A program made the translations under genes and the position numbers. Below the pieces are notes generated by a model that saw nothing but the letters and a program-made list of their open reading frames with translations, did no database searches and was not told the DNA's origin. Positions 16,418 to 26,519 of a stretch of 64,000 nucleotides of DNA are shown piece after piece. Source of the stretch: Mycobacteriales bacterium (GTDB lineage Bacteria > Actinomycetota > Actinomycetes > Mycobacteriales > CADCTP01); contig DASYKU010000031.1 in the NCBI GenBank assembly GCA_035995165.1, positions 1-64,000 on the forward strand, in the 5' to 3' direction. The stretch's first letter is position 1. Every line of letters starts with the position of its first letter.

Positions 16418-16754
16418 GGACCCCACCTCCCGCAGCGACGATAAGCCCCGCCGCGGCGGTCGCCCCGCCGTGGGGCGGCCCGGGGAATCTGCGTCGTCAG
16501 CACGGCCTCTCAGCACGCGGACGCCCCGGCTCCGGATCCCGGCCGGCGACGCTCGACGCGTATGCGGGCGACGTCGTGCCATCGACCGCGTACGGCCCCC
16601 GTCACCTCGAACGCGAGGCGGTCCCGATCGAGCCGGAGGATCGGCCGTACGCTGTCGCCGACCGGCGGCGGTGCCGCGAGCTGAGCAGCGCCGGCGCTCC
16701 GCGGATGGTTGACGCGCGGCCCACGAGCGGGCCGCGGGAGGGCAGAATGCCCCG
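16418..16754. other. Intergenic region between divergent regulator and channel genes
   Basis: 337 bp between the FadR-type gene and the TMEM175-type gene. Small open frames exist on both strands but none has a family pattern or a convincing ribosome site. It must hold the two divergent promoters; I see no clear -35/-10 pair, repeat or RNA gene. Confidence 0.5.
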
Positions 16755-17387
16755 ATGCGTACGGGACGTGGCTTCGAGCGGTTGATGACCTTCGCGGACG
16801 CCGTGGTGGCGATCGCCCTGACCCTGCTGGTGCTGCCGCTGTCGGAGTTCGCGACCGACCTCGAGGACGACGGCACGAGCGTCGGCGACGTGCTCTCCGA
16901 CCACCGCGACGACATCGGCGCGTTCGTGCTGAGCTTCGTCGTCATCTGGGTGCTGTGGTCCATCCACCACCGGATGATGGAGTACTTCGACGCGTACGAC
17001 GGGGTGATCGCGCGGCTGATGCTGGTCTGGATGTTCACGATCGTGGTGCTGCCGTTCGTGACCCAGCTGCTGGCCGGCCCCGAGTACGACCACGGCGCCG
17101 TGCCGCTCTACGACGGCGTGCTGCTGGTCTCCTCGCTGGCGCTGGCCGGCCAGTCCTGGTGGGGGCACCGGCACCCGGAGCTGCTGCGCCAGGACAGCGA
17201 GGAGGTCCGGCAGTGGCTGGCCGAGCCGGTGTCGTTCGTCACCCCGGCCATCCTGCTGGTCGCGCTGGTGCTCGCGACCGTCCAGCCGGCGATCGGTACC
17301 TGGCCGCTGATCGCGCTGGTCCTCGACGACCGGCTGGAGCACCTGTGGATGCGGCTGCGCGGCCACCGTCACGCCGCGGCCTCGTGA
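16755..17387 (+). CDS. TMEM175-family potassium channel-like protein
   Basis: 210 residues. The signature FADAVVAIALTLLVLPL (13-29) begins helix 1; the FSD/FAD motif with following hydrophobics forms the pore lining in TMEM175 channels. Further hydrophobic helices at about 58-75, 90-108, 120-136, 160-178 and 180-192 give a single six-helix repeat, so a functional channel would be a tetramer. A role in potassium leak or membrane potential is inferred from the family. A decayed second copy follows directly downstream. Confidence 0.88.
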   Translation: MRTGRGFERLMTFADAVVAIALTLLVLPLSEFATDLEDDGTSVGDVLSDHRDDIGAFVLSFVVIWVLWSIHHRMMEYFDAYDGVIARLMLVWMFTIVVLPFVTQLLAGPEYDHGAVPLYDGVLLVSSLALAGQSWWGHRHPELLRQDSEEVRQWLAEPVSFVTPAILLVALVLATVQPAIGTWPLIALVLDDRLEHLWMRLRGHRHAAAS

Positions 17388-17418
17388 TCAATCCCCCGTG
17401 GCTGGGCAAGGTGCCTGG

Positions 17419-17929
17419 GTGCGGACGGAACGGGGATTCGAGCGACTGACCACTTTTCGCGGACGCCGTGGTGGCGATCGCGCTGACGCTGCTGGTGCTG
17501 CCGCTGGTCGACATACCGCAGGAGCTGAAGGACGGCGAGGGACTCGACGACGCGCTGGGCGACCACTGGACCGAGCCGTTCACCACCCAGCTGCTGACCA
17601 GCGCGCTGTCCAGCCGGGGCGCCACCGCGCTCTACGACGGCTGGTGATCTCCTCCCTCAGCCTGGTCGCGGCATCTCCTGGTGGGGCTGCCGGCGCCCGG
17701 AGCTGCTGATCAAGAGCCAGCACGAGGAGGTGTCCCGCTGGACCGGCGAGCCGTGTCGGTGTCCACCGCGATCATCTTCACGATCAACCTCGTGCTCGTG
17801 CTGATCTGGCCGGCGGTCGGGTCGTACCCGCTGTTCGCCCTGCTGGTCGACGACTCGGTCGAGCGCTGGTTCGTCAACCGGTGGCGACGCCGAGCAGCGG
17901 CCGGCACGGCTCCAGCCCCTCGATCGTGA
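17419..17929 (+). pseudogene. Decayed tandem copy of the TMEM175-type gene
   Basis: Starts like its intact neighbour (GTG then RTERGFERLTTF), but an extra T in a TTTT run (17454-17457) breaks the frame at the FADAVVAIAL motif, which is still readable in the shifted frame (ADAVVAIALTLLVLPLVD). About 45-50 codons covering helices 2-3 are missing between LGDHW and PFTTQLL. A small deletion puts TGA after LYDGW, and a further shift precedes VSVSTAIIFTINLV. The 3' end overlaps the convergent GNAT gene by 56 bp. The pattern is that of a tandem duplicate that lost function. Confidence 0.85.
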
Positions 17930-18524
17930 CCGGCACCGTCCGGGTCGCCGCCCAGGTCGCCCGGTCCAGCCGCAGCCGCTGCTCCACCTCGAGCCGGCCC
18001 CGGACGGCCTGCCGGCCCAGGCCGTCGGGGACGTAGCCGAGCTTGCGGGAGACGCCGAGCGAGGCGGCGTTGTCGGTGTGCGCGCCGGACAGCGCGGTCT
18101 CGGCCCCGAGCCCGGCGAAGCCGAGGTGCAGCACGGCGGCCCGCATCTCGGTGCCGATGCCGCGGCCGTGGTGCTTGCGGCCCAGCCACGACCCGCTGTT
18201 CACCTCGCGGGTGACGGCGAAGTCGTTGCCGCCCAGGTCCTGGGTGCCGACGACCTCGCCGTCGGCCAGCACGCAGAAGTTGAGCGACCACCGCTGCGGG
18301 GTGTGCTCCGCCCAGATGCGCCACGACCACTGCAGGACCGAACGGGCGCGCTCGTCCGGCGGCAGGTCCGTCCACGGCGTCTGGAACGGCATCACCGCAG
18401 GGTCGTGGATGCCCTCGGCGGCCAGCTCGCCGAGGACGGCGAGCTGCTCCAGGGAGGGCAGCCGCAACTCCAGCCGCGGGGTCCGCAGCACCAGGCCGAA
18501 CAGGGGCCAGACGTCGGTCAGCAC
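17874..18524 (-). CDS. GNAT-family N-acetyltransferase (RimJ/RimL-like)
   Basis: 216 residues. N-terminal TPRLELRLPS motif typical of RimJ/L-type acetyltransferases, the acetyl-CoA pyrophosphate loop GRKHHGRGIGTEM (about 115-127), and NAASLGVSRKLGY, the Asn/Tyr-bearing C-terminal helix. It transfers acetyl from acetyl-CoA to an amine of a protein N-terminus or small molecule; the target is unknown. Its 3' end overlaps the remains of the TMEM175 copy, and it is transcribed toward that gene. Confidence 0.88.
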   Translation of the reverse strand: MLTDVWPLFGLVLRTPRLELRLPSLEQLAVLGELAAEGIHDPAVMPFQTPWTDLPPDERARSVLQWSWRIWAEHTPQRWSLNFCVLADGEVVGTQDLGGNDFAVTREVNSGSWLGRKHHGRGIGTEMRAAVLHLGFAGLGAETALSGAHTDNAASLGVSRKLGYVPDGLGRQAVRGRLEVEQRLRLDRATWAATRTVPVTIEGLEPCRPLLGVATG

Positions 18525-18650
18525 CCCTTCAGTGTCGCGAGGGTGTCAGGCGATTTACTCCGCCGCAGGTTCGCCTCCGGGCGCTGCGCTCCTCGGGCAG
18601 TCACCGGATGCCGCCGCGGGAAGCCCTGCGATGCTCACCGCCCCGTCGGC

Positions 18651-19577
18651 TCACTCCCCGACGTACTCGTTCCACTCCTTGTAGCGGTCGACCTCGCCCT
18701 TGGTGGCGGCGGAGAAGACCTCCACGATGTCCTTGGTGACCGGGCCGGGCTTGCCGGTGCCGACCTCGCGGTCGTCGACCGAGGCGATCGGCACGATCTC
18801 GGCCGCGGTCCCGGTGAAGAACGCCTCGTCGGCCATGTAGAGGTCGGTCCGGACCAGCGCGTGCTCGACGACCTCGTAGCCCTGGTCGCGGGCGATCGTC
18901 ATCACCGAGTCGCGGGTGATGCCGGCCAGCAGGCCCTCCTGGACCGGCGGGGTGACCAGCGTCTTGCCCTGCACGATGAAGATGTTCTCACCGGTGCCCT
19001 GCACGACGTTGCCGGCCGGGGACAGCAGGACGGCCTCGTCGTAGCCGGCCTTGAGCGCGGCCACCTTCGACAGGGACGAGTTCACGTACTGCCCGGTGCC
19101 CTTGCCCTGCGGGGCGATCGAGTTCTGGTTGATGTGCTGCCAGGACGAGGTCATCGCCCGGCAGCCGTTCGCCATCGCATCCGGGCCGAGGTAGAGACCC
19201 CAGGGCCAGCAGGCGACCATGACCTCGGTGTGGCTCGGCAGCGGGTTGAGGCCCATCTCGCCGTAGCCGAGGTAGACCAGCGGGCGGATGTAGCAGGACT
19301 CGACCTCGGCGATCCGGACGACCTGCTTGGTCGCCGCGACGATCTCCTCCGGGGTGAAGCCCGGCTCCATGAAGTACACCTTGGCCGAGCGGAACAGCCG
19401 GGCGATGTGGTCGGTCAGCCGGAACACGGCCGGCCCGCGCGAGGTCCCGTACGCCCGGATGCCCTCGAAGACGCCCCAGCCGTAGTGCAGCGTGGGGTTG
19501 AGGATGTGGATCGTGGCGTCGTCCCAGTCGACGAGCGTGCCGTTCATCCAGATCTTCTTGGTCGGCGTGATGGGCAC
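18651..19577 (-). CDS. ilvE: Branched-chain amino acid aminotransferase
   Basis: 308 residues from GTG 19577, with AAGGAG 7 nt upstream; the longer frame start lacks support. PLP fold class IV. LNPTLHYGWGVFEGIRAY is the substrate region, the catalytic Lys lies in QGKGTGQYVNSS, and the PLP phosphate loop is GTGENIF. It interconverts Leu, Ile and Val with their 2-oxo acids using glutamate. It is the distal gene of the leuB side of the BCAA island, 96 bp after leuB. Confidence 0.95.
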   Translation of the reverse strand: MPITPTKKIWMNGTLVDWDDATIHILNPTLHYGWGVFEGIRAYGTSRGPAVFRLTDHIARLFRSAKVYFMEPGFTPEEIVAATKQVVRIAEVESCYIRPLVYLGYGEMGLNPLPSHTEVMVACWPWGLYLGPDAMANGCRAMTSSWQHINQNSIAPQGKGTGQYVNSSLSKVAALKAGYDEAVLLSPAGNVVQGTGENIFIVQGKTLVTPPVQEGLLAGITRDSVMTIARDQGYEVVEHALVRTDLYMADEAFFTGTAAEIVPIASVDDREVGTGKPGPVTKDIVEVFSAATKGEVDRYKEWNEYVGE

Positions 19578-19673
19578 GGGTCGGCTCCTTCGGCGGCTTA
19601 CGCCCAATCGGGAAATACGAGGACGTCCTACCATCTCATTCCGGACGCCCGCGGCGCCACCCGATCAGATCTC

Positions 19674-20708
19674 TCAGACGGGGGTGTGCTGGCTGGTCAG
19701 AGCAGCGAGCCGATCGCCGATGGACCCGGTCTTGCCGGGGTCGGCGTGGTCCCGGGTGGCCAGGTCGAAGGCCACCGCGGCATTCACCCGCCGCGCCTGG
19801 TCGCCGTGCCCGAGGTGGTCGAGCAGGAGCGCCACGGACAGCACGGTCGCGGTCGGGTCGGCGCGGCCCGTGCCGGCGATGTCCGGCGCGCTGCCGTGCA
19901 CGGGCTCGAACATGCTGGGGTTCGCCCGGCTGACGTCCAGGTTACCGCTGGCGGCAAGACCGATCCCGCCCGTCACCGCAGCGCCGAGGTCGGTGAGGAT
20001 GTCGCCGAACAGGTTGTCGGTGACCACCACGTCGAACCGGGCCGGGTCGGAGACGAAGAACATCGAGGCCGCGTCCACGTGCTGGTACGCCACGGTCACC
20101 TCGGGGTGCTCCCGGGAGACCTCCTCGACCTTGCGCGACCAGAGCGACCCGGAGTAGGTCAGCACGTTGGTCTTGTGCACCAGGGTCAGGTGCTTGCGCT
20201 CGCGCTCGGTCGCCCGCCGGAACGCGTCCCGGACCACCCGCTCGACCCCGAACGCGGTGTTCACGCTGATCTCGGTGGCCACCTCGTGCGGGGTGTCCTT
20301 GCGCAGCGCGCCGCCGGCCCCCGAGTACGGCCCCTCGGTGCCCTCGCGGACCACGACCATGTCGATGGACGGGTTGCCGGCCAACGGGGTCCGCACGCCC
20401 GGGAACAGGCGCACCGGGCGCAGGTTCACGTGGTGGTCGAGCTCGAAGCGCAGCCGCAGCAGCAGGCCGCGCTCCAGCACGCCCGGGGGCACGCTCGGGT
20501 CGCCGACCGCGCCGAGGAGGATCGCGTCCTGGTTGCGCAGCTCGCTGATGACCGAGTCCGGTACGAGCTCACCCGTCCGGTGCCAGCGGGCGGCGCCCAG
20601 GTCGTACGTCGTGGTCTCGACCCCGGACACCGCTTCGCGCAGGACCTTGAGGCCCTCCACCACCACCTCGGGTCCGATGCCGTCCCCGGGGATCACCGCC
20701 AGCCTCAT
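19674..20708 (-). CDS. leuB: 3-isopropylmalate dehydrogenase
   Basis: 344 residues. NAD-dependent oxidative decarboxylase of leucine synthesis. [10 protein letters not shown] start motif, [14 protein letters not shown] with the substrate Arg residues, active-site Tyr in [10 protein letters not shown] and Lys in VHKTNVL, metal Asp residues in [15 protein letters not shown], and the NAD site [16 protein letters not shown]. Length is as expected for the actinobacterial type. It follows serA with 51 bp between, as in M. tuberculosis (Rv2995c/Rv2996c). Confidence 0.96.
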   Translation of the reverse strand: MRLAVIPGDGIGPEVVVEGLKVLREAVSGVETTTYDLGAARWHRTGELVPDSVISELRNQDAILLGAVGDPSVPPGVLERGLLLRLRFELDHHVNLRPVRLFPGVRTPLAGNPSIDMVVVREGTEGPYSGAGGALRKDTPHEVATEISVNTAFGVERVVRDAFRRATERERKHLTLVHKTNVLTYSGSLWSRKVEEVSREHPEVTVAYQHVDAASMFFVSDPARFDVVVTDNLFGDILTDLGAAVTGGIGLAASGNLDVSRANPSMFEPVHGSAPDIAGTGRADPTATVLSVALLLDHLGHGDQARRVNAAVAFDLATRDHADPGKTGSIGDRLAALTSQHTPV

Positions 20709-20759
20709 GACCTCGGAGGTTATCCGACACGCCGAGGCCAGCGGCCAGAGGGCCGGTCG

Positions 20760-22367
20760 CTATTCGGTGTCGATGTCCGCGTCGCGCACCGTGGTGGCCC
20801 CGATCTCGGCCCCGATCGCGGCCAGCACGTCGGCCGGGACGGCGCTGTCGACGGTCACCGTCATCAGCGCCTCGCCGCCCCGCCGCGTCCGGCTGACCTG
20901 CGCGCCGGCGATGTTCACGCCGGCGTCGCCGAGCCGGACGCCGACCGCGCCGACCACCCCGGGCCGGTCGGTGTAGCGGAAGAACAGCAGGTGGCCCTCC
21001 AGCCGCAGGTCCACGTCGTACCCGTCGACCTCGGTGAGCTTCTGCTCCTGCTTCGGGCCGGTCAGCGTGCCGGACACGCTCACGGTCACGCCGGTGGCCA
21101 GCACGCCGCGCACGGTCACCAGGTTGCGGTGGTCCCCGGCCTCCGCGTACGTCGCGATGCCGACGTCGACGCCGCGGTCCTTGGCCAGCAGCGGCGCGTT
21201 GACGAACGTCACCTGCTCGGAGACCACGTCGGTGAACACGCCCTTGAGCGCGGCCAGCTGCAGCACGCTCACGTCGTACGCGGCGATCTCGCCCCGGACC
21301 TCGACGGTGATCGACTGGGCGACCCCGCCGGCCAGCGCGGTGAAGACCCGGCCGAGCTTCTCCGCCAGCGGCAGCCCGGGCCGGACGTCCTCGGCGACGA
21401 TGCCGCCGGCCTGCACGTTCACCGCGTCCGGGACGAACTCGCCCTGCAGGGCGAGGCGGACCGAGCGGGCCACGGCCAGCCCGGCCTTGTCCTGGGCCTC
21501 GACCGTGGAGGCGCCCAGGTGTGGGGTGACGACGACGCCCGGCAGCCCGAACAGCGGGCTCTCGGTGGCCGGCTCCGTCACGAACACGTCGATGCCGGCG
21601 CCGCCGACGTGGCCGGACGCGATCGCGTCGGCCAGCGCCTGCTCCTCGACCAGCCCGCCGCGGGCGGCGTTGACGATCCGGACGCCCGGCTTGGTCAGGG
21701 CCAGCTCGCGGGCGCCGATCAGGCCCATCGTCTCGGGCGTCTTGGGCAGGTGGATGGTGACGAAGTCGCTCTCGGCCAGCAGCTCGTCCAGGGTGACCAG
21801 GCGGACGCCGATCTGGGCGGCCCGGGCCGGCTGCACGTACGGGTCGTAGGCGATCAGGCGGACGCCGAACGCGGACAGCCGCTGGGCGACCAGCACGCCG
21901 ATCTTGCCCAGCCCGACCACGCCGACGGTCTTGTCCGCGACCTCGACGCCGGTGAACTTCGACCGCTTCCACTGCCCGGCCTGCAGGCTCGCGTCGGCGG
22001 CGGGCACGTTGCGGGCGACCGCGAGCAGCAGCGCGACCGCGTGCTCGGCGGCGCTGACGATGTTGGAGGTCGGCGCGTTGACGACCATGACGCCGCGGGC
22101 GGTGGCGGCCGGCACGTCGACGTTGTCCAGGCCGATGCCGGCCCGGGCGACGACCTTGAGCCGGTCGGCGGCGGCCAGCGCCTCGGCGTCGATCCTGGTG
22201 GCGCTGCGGATCAGCACCGCGTCCACATCGGACAGTGCCGGCAGCAGGGCGGCCCGGTCGGCGCCGTCGACGTGACGGAGCTCGAAGTCCGCGGACAGCA
22301 CCTCCAGCGCGGACGGCGCGAGCTCCTCGGCGACGAGGACGACCGGACGGCGCTCGGGCTGGGCCAC
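20760..22367 (-). CDS. serA: D-3-phosphoglycerate dehydrogenase, long form with ACT domain
   Basis: 535 residues from GTG 22367, preceded by AGGAGG. First step of serine synthesis. Substrate-binding domain 1-100 and 290-320 flanks a Rossmann domain with GVVGLGKIG. Catalytic Arg in NAARGGLV, Glu in VFVTEPA and His in TPHLGAST. The actinobacterial intervening domain (about 320-450) precedes a C-terminal ACT domain (RYTDRPGVVGAVGVRLGD...) that mediates serine feedback. Typical mycobacterial-type 528-535 residue enzyme. Confidence 0.96.
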   Translation of the reverse strand: MAQPERRPVVLVAEELAPSALEVLSADFELRHVDGADRAALLPALSDVDAVLIRSATRIDAEALAAADRLKVVARAGIGLDNVDVPAATARGVMVVNAPTSNIVSAAEHAVALLLAVARNVPAADASLQAGQWKRSKFTGVEVADKTVGVVGLGKIGVLVAQRLSAFGVRLIAYDPYVQPARAAQIGVRLVTLDELLAESDFVTIHLPKTPETMGLIGARELALTKPGVRIVNAARGGLVEEQALADAIASGHVGGAGIDVFVTEPATESPLFGLPGVVVTPHLGASTVEAQDKAGLAVARSVRLALQGEFVPDAVNVQAGGIVAEDVRPGLPLAEKLGRVFTALAGGVAQSITVEVRGEIAAYDVSVLQLAALKGVFTDVVSEQVTFVNAPLLAKDRGVDVGIATYAEAGDHRNLVTVRGVLATGVTVSVSGTLTGPKQEQKLTEVDGYDVDLRLEGHLLFFRYTDRPGVVGAVGVRLGDAGVNIAGAQVSRTRRGGEALMTVTVDSAVPADVLAAIGAEIGATTVRDADIDTE

Positions 22368-22503
22368 TGCTGTTCCTCCTGGGATCGGCGACGCCGAACC
22401 CCCGCCGGCGCCCTGCAATGGTAGCGACGCGGCGTGAGCCCCAGGACGGGCGCGGCGGATCCGTCCGTCACACCGGCGTTGCCCGGCGGTGACGAACGTT
22501 ACA

Positions 22504-22544
22504 TCCCGCGGGCCCCTGTCCACATCGGACAGAGGCCCGCGGGA
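22504..22544 (-). terminator. Long hairpin after the symporter unit
   Basis: An 18-nt arm on each side pairs with a single mismatch (TCCCGCGGGCC-C/T-CTGTCC) around a 5-nt loop. It begins 10 nt after the stop of the small membrane protein gene. There is no T run, so it may act as a Rho-independent stop of the GC-only kind or as an mRNA 3' end stabiliser. Confidence 0.7.
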
Positions 22545-22553
22545 AAGCGCAGC

Positions 22554-22865
22554 TCAGTGGATCGGTGGGCCGGCCTCCTCGGCCTTCGCCGCGGCCGAGG
22601 GGCCCTCGATCTTCAGCGGCCGGGTCCGGGCCCAGAACAGGAACAGCCCGCCGAGCACCAGCATCCCGAGCCCCATCCAGAGGTTGATCCGGATGCCGGC
22701 GGCCTTGTCGATCTCCTGCTTGGAGTCGGCCAGGCCCACGATGATCAGCACGACCCCGTAGATCCCCATCAGCCCGCCGATGAGGTAGCGCAGGTCGAAC
22801 AGCCGGGACGAGGCGCTGTGCTCGGCGTTGAACTCCTCTTCCTGGAGGTCTTCGCTGTCGGTCAT
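22554..22865 (-). CDS. Small two-helix membrane protein paired with a sodium:solute symporter
   Basis: 103 residues. Acidic N-terminal 20 residues, two membrane helices (about 28-46 and 60-79), and a short charged C-terminus. It starts 9 nt after the symporter stop and is almost certainly co-transcribed with it. I do not recognise a named family. Position and topology suggest a small partner subunit, but there is no direct evidence for an interaction. Confidence 0.75.
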   Translation of the reverse strand: MTDSEDLQEEEFNAEHSASSRLFDLRYLIGGLMGIYGVVLIIVGLADSKQEIDKAAGIRINLWMGLGMLVLGGLFLFWARTRPLKIEGPSAAAKAEEAGPPIH

Positions 22866-22874
22866 GACAACCTC

Positions 22875-24587
22875 CTAGAGGAAGATCAGGCTGAGGATCA
22901 GCGTGATGAGCAGGGCGCCGCCGCCGAGCAGCTTGGGCGACTCCCACCAGGGCAGCTTCGGACCCTTCGGCGGCGCGTTCGGGTTCGGGACGCGGGCGAC
23001 CAGGCCGGCCAGCTCCGACTCCGGTTTGGGCGCGGTGAACATCGTCACCGCGACCGTGACGACCGCGTCGACGACGAACGCGATGATCGCGCCGTAGAAG
23101 TTCTGGGACTGGGTGGACTCGATCGTCACCCACGGGCTCCAGATGTCCAGGCTGCCGATGTTCAGGCCGGTGAGCGCGAAGTGGCCGACGGCGGCGGCCA
23201 CGGTGCCGGTCAGCAGGCCCCAGAACCCGGCCCAGGCCGTCGTCCGCTTCCACAGCATGCCGATGATGAACGTGGCGAACAGCGGCGCGTTGAAGATCGA
23301 GAACAGCAGCTGCAGGTAGTTCTGGATGTTCGAGTAGCCCGACGCGATGAATGCCGTGCCCACGCTGACCAGGATGCCGATGATCGTGATGTACCGGCCG
23401 ACGCGCAGGTAGTACTCGTCGGAGCGGTCCCTGGCGAACCGGGCCCGCCAGATGTCGTACGTGAAGACGGTGTTGAACGAGCTCACGTTCGCCGCCATGC
23501 CGGCCATGAACGCCGCCAGCAGGCCGGCCAGCGCGACGCCGAGCACGCCGTTGGGCAGCAGCAGGCCCATCAGCCGCGGGATCGCGTCGTTGTAGGTCGC
23601 GTCCCCGTCCGGCTGGCCGATCTTCGGGATCAGCACCAGCGCGAGCAGACCCGGGATGATCGTCAGGGCCGGGATGAAGATCTTCGGGTACGCCCCGATC
23701 AGCGGGGTGCGCTGCCCGGCCGAGAGGTCCTTGGCCGCCAGCGCCCGCTGCACCTCGGCGAAGTTCGTCGTCCAGTAGCCGAAGGACAGCACGAACCCGA
23801 GGCCCATCACGATGCCGATCCAGTCACCCAGCGGGTTCGTCGGATGGCCGACGGCCGTCCCGCCCCACTGGCTGAACAACGCCGCCCCGTTGGGCTGCTG
23901 CGCCTCGATCTTGTCCTTCAGGCCGCCCCAGCCGCCGACCGCGTGCAGGCCGACGATGACGACCGGGATGAGCCCGGCCAGGATCACGAAGAACTGCAGG
24001 ACCTCGTTGTAGATCGCGCCGGACAGCCCGCCCAGCGTGATGTAGCCCAGCACGAAGCCGGCCGCGATGATGATCGAGACCCAGATCGGCCAGCCGAGCA
24101 GGCTCTTGATGATCAGCGCCATCGCGAACAGGTTGACGCCGGCCTGCAGCACGGCCGAGGCCGCGAAGGTCCAGGCGTTGAACTGGTGGGTGGCGCCGTT
24201 GTACCGCCGGCGCAGGTACTCCGGGACGGAGTGCACCCGGGAGCCGTAGTAGAACGGCATCATCACGATGCCGAGGAACACCATCGCCGGCACGGCGCCG
24301 ATCCAGTAGAAGTGGACCGTCGAGATGCCGTACTGCGCGCCGTTCGCGGCCATTCCGAGGATCTCGATCGCGCCGAGGTTCGCGGAGATGAAGGCGATCC
24401 CGGTCACCCACGCGGGCAGCGACCGGCCGGACAGCAGGAAATCCTCGCTCGTGGCGATGGAGCGCCGGGCCAGCACGCCGATCGCGATCACGATGATGAA
24501 GTAGAACGCGAGGATCGAGTAGTCGAGGAAGTTGACGTCCAGTCGACCGCTGCTGTCCGCCGCGAGGATCATTGAGGTCTGTGTCAC
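22875..24587 (-). CDS. Sodium:solute symporter (SSS family)
   Basis: 570 residues with about 13-14 membrane helices. Family hallmarks: RRSIATSEDFLLSGRSLPAW after helix 1, NLGAIEILGMAANGAQYG, and FGYWTTNFAEVQRALAAKDL in the middle. It couples sodium entry to uptake of a solute. The members nearest in pattern carry sugars or sugar-like solutes, but the substrate is not determined. GTG start. The following small membrane protein is co-transcribed. Placed between serA and ilvC, where mycobacteria have other genes, so it is an insertion into the conserved order. Confidence 0.88.
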   Translation of the reverse strand: MTQTSMILAADSSGRLDVNFLDYSILAFYFIIVIAIGVLARRSIATSEDFLLSGRSLPAWVTGIAFISANLGAIEILGMAANGAQYGISTVHFYWIGAVPAMVFLGIVMMPFYYGSRVHSVPEYLRRRYNGATHQFNAWTFAASAVLQAGVNLFAMALIIKSLLGWPIWVSIIIAAGFVLGYITLGGLSGAIYNEVLQFFVILAGLIPVVIVGLHAVGGWGGLKDKIEAQQPNGAALFSQWGGTAVGHPTNPLGDWIGIVMGLGFVLSFGYWTTNFAEVQRALAAKDLSAGQRTPLIGAYPKIFIPALTIIPGLLALVLIPKIGQPDGDATYNDAIPRLMGLLLPNGVLGVALAGLLAAFMAGMAANVSSFNTVFTYDIWRARFARDRSDEYYLRVGRYITIIGILVSVGTAFIASGYSNIQNYLQLLFSIFNAPLFATFIIGMLWKRTTAWAGFWGLLTGTVAAAVGHFALTGLNIGSLDIWSPWVTIESTQSQNFYGAIIAFVVDAVVTVAVTMFTAPKPESELAGLVARVPNPNAPPKGPKLPWWESPKLLGGGALLITLILSLIFL

Positions 24588-24898
24588 CCGGGCCTCCCAG
24601 CTGAAACAGGACGGCTGCGGGTGCGGTCGCCCGGGAGTTCAATGTCACCGAAAGTGGTCCCGGCAAACCTCTGCGACCGGCATTGCTCATCTGAGCAGCG
24701 AACATTTCTCGTCGCGGAGGCGGGCGCGGCGGCGTCCGGACCGCAGCGACGCGCCGACGGGTCGCCGCGCGGCGCGGAGGGAGGACGCCGCCTCCCAGCG
24801 CCCGCACAGCATGCGACCGGCCGCCGCCCGCGCTGCTGGCGCGGGGCGGCGGCCGGTCGGTCGGCCCGGGTTCCCTTCTGGGGAAGCGGGCGTTCGTG
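24588..24898. other. Intergenic region upstream of the symporter
   Basis: About 310 bp between the symporter start and the hairpins at the ilvC 3' end. It must contain the symporter promoter. The right half is a GC-rich run without a coding pattern on either strand. No RNA gene or repeat was recognised. Confidence 0.5.
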
Positions 24899-25972
<1,074 letters not shown>

Positions 25973-25989
25973 CTATCGCGTTCGGTGGA

Positions 25990-26517
25990 TCAGGCGGAGC
26001 GATCGAGCGAGCGCAGCGCGGTGCCGGTGATCGAGCGCGGGCCGCGGCCGACGGCGACCATGCCGGACTGGACCATCTCCCGCACCCCGTACGGCTCCAG
26101 CACCTTGAGCAGCGCGCTGAGCTTGTCCGCCGTGCCGGTCGCCTCGATCGTCACCGACTCGGTGCCGACGTCGACCACCTTGGCCCGGAACAGGGTGGCC
26201 ACCTCGAGCACGGCGCTGCGGACGGCCACGTCGGCCCGGACCTTGACCAGCAGCAGCTCCCGCTGCACGGACTGGGCCGGGTCGAGCTCGACGATCTTGA
26301 TGACGTTGATGAGCTTGTTCAGCTGCTTGGTGACCTGCTCCAGCGGCAGCTGGTCGACCACGACGACGATCGTCATCCGGGACATGTCCGGGTGCTCGGT
26401 CGGGCCGACCGCGAGCGACTCGATGTTGAACCCGCGCCGGCTGAACAGGCCCGACACCCGGGCCAGCACGCCGGGCTTGTTCTCCACCAGCACCGACAGC
26501 GTGTGATGAGTGCTCAT
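25990..26517 (-). CDS. ilvN: Acetolactate synthase small (regulatory) subunit
   Basis: 175 residues from ATG 26517, which lies 2 nt past the ilvB stop. N-terminal ACT domain (HHTLSVLVENKPGVLARVSGLFSRRGFN) binds valine for feedback inhibition, and the C-terminal ALS-type domain (from about 85) activates IlvB. Typical length. Expressed with ilvB and ilvC under the attenuator at 28325-28417. Confidence 0.96.
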   Translation of the reverse strand: MSTHHTLSVLVENKPGVLARVSGLFSRRGFNIESLAVGPTEHPDMSRMTIVVVVDQLPLEQVTKQLNKLINVIKIVELDPAQSVQRELLLVKVRADVAVRSAVLEVATLFRAKVVDVGTESVTIEATGTADKLSALLKVLEPYGVREMVQSGMVAVGRGPRSITGTALRSLDRSA

Positions 26518-26519
26518 GG

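Noticed and set aside
16418-16754. Possible small protein or RNA in the gap before the TMEM175-like gene
   Set aside because: No conserved motif, ribosome site or hairpin with T tract; the region is left as promoter space.
20709-20759. A third attenuator in front of leuB
   Set aside because: The 51-bp gap after serA has no short Leu-rich frame or terminator hairpin.
18078-22424. A 1448-codon open frame on the plus strand
   Set aside because: It is the antisense shadow of ilvE, leuB and serA; composition is Arg/Gly/Ala-rich without family patterns, as expected in high-GC DNA.
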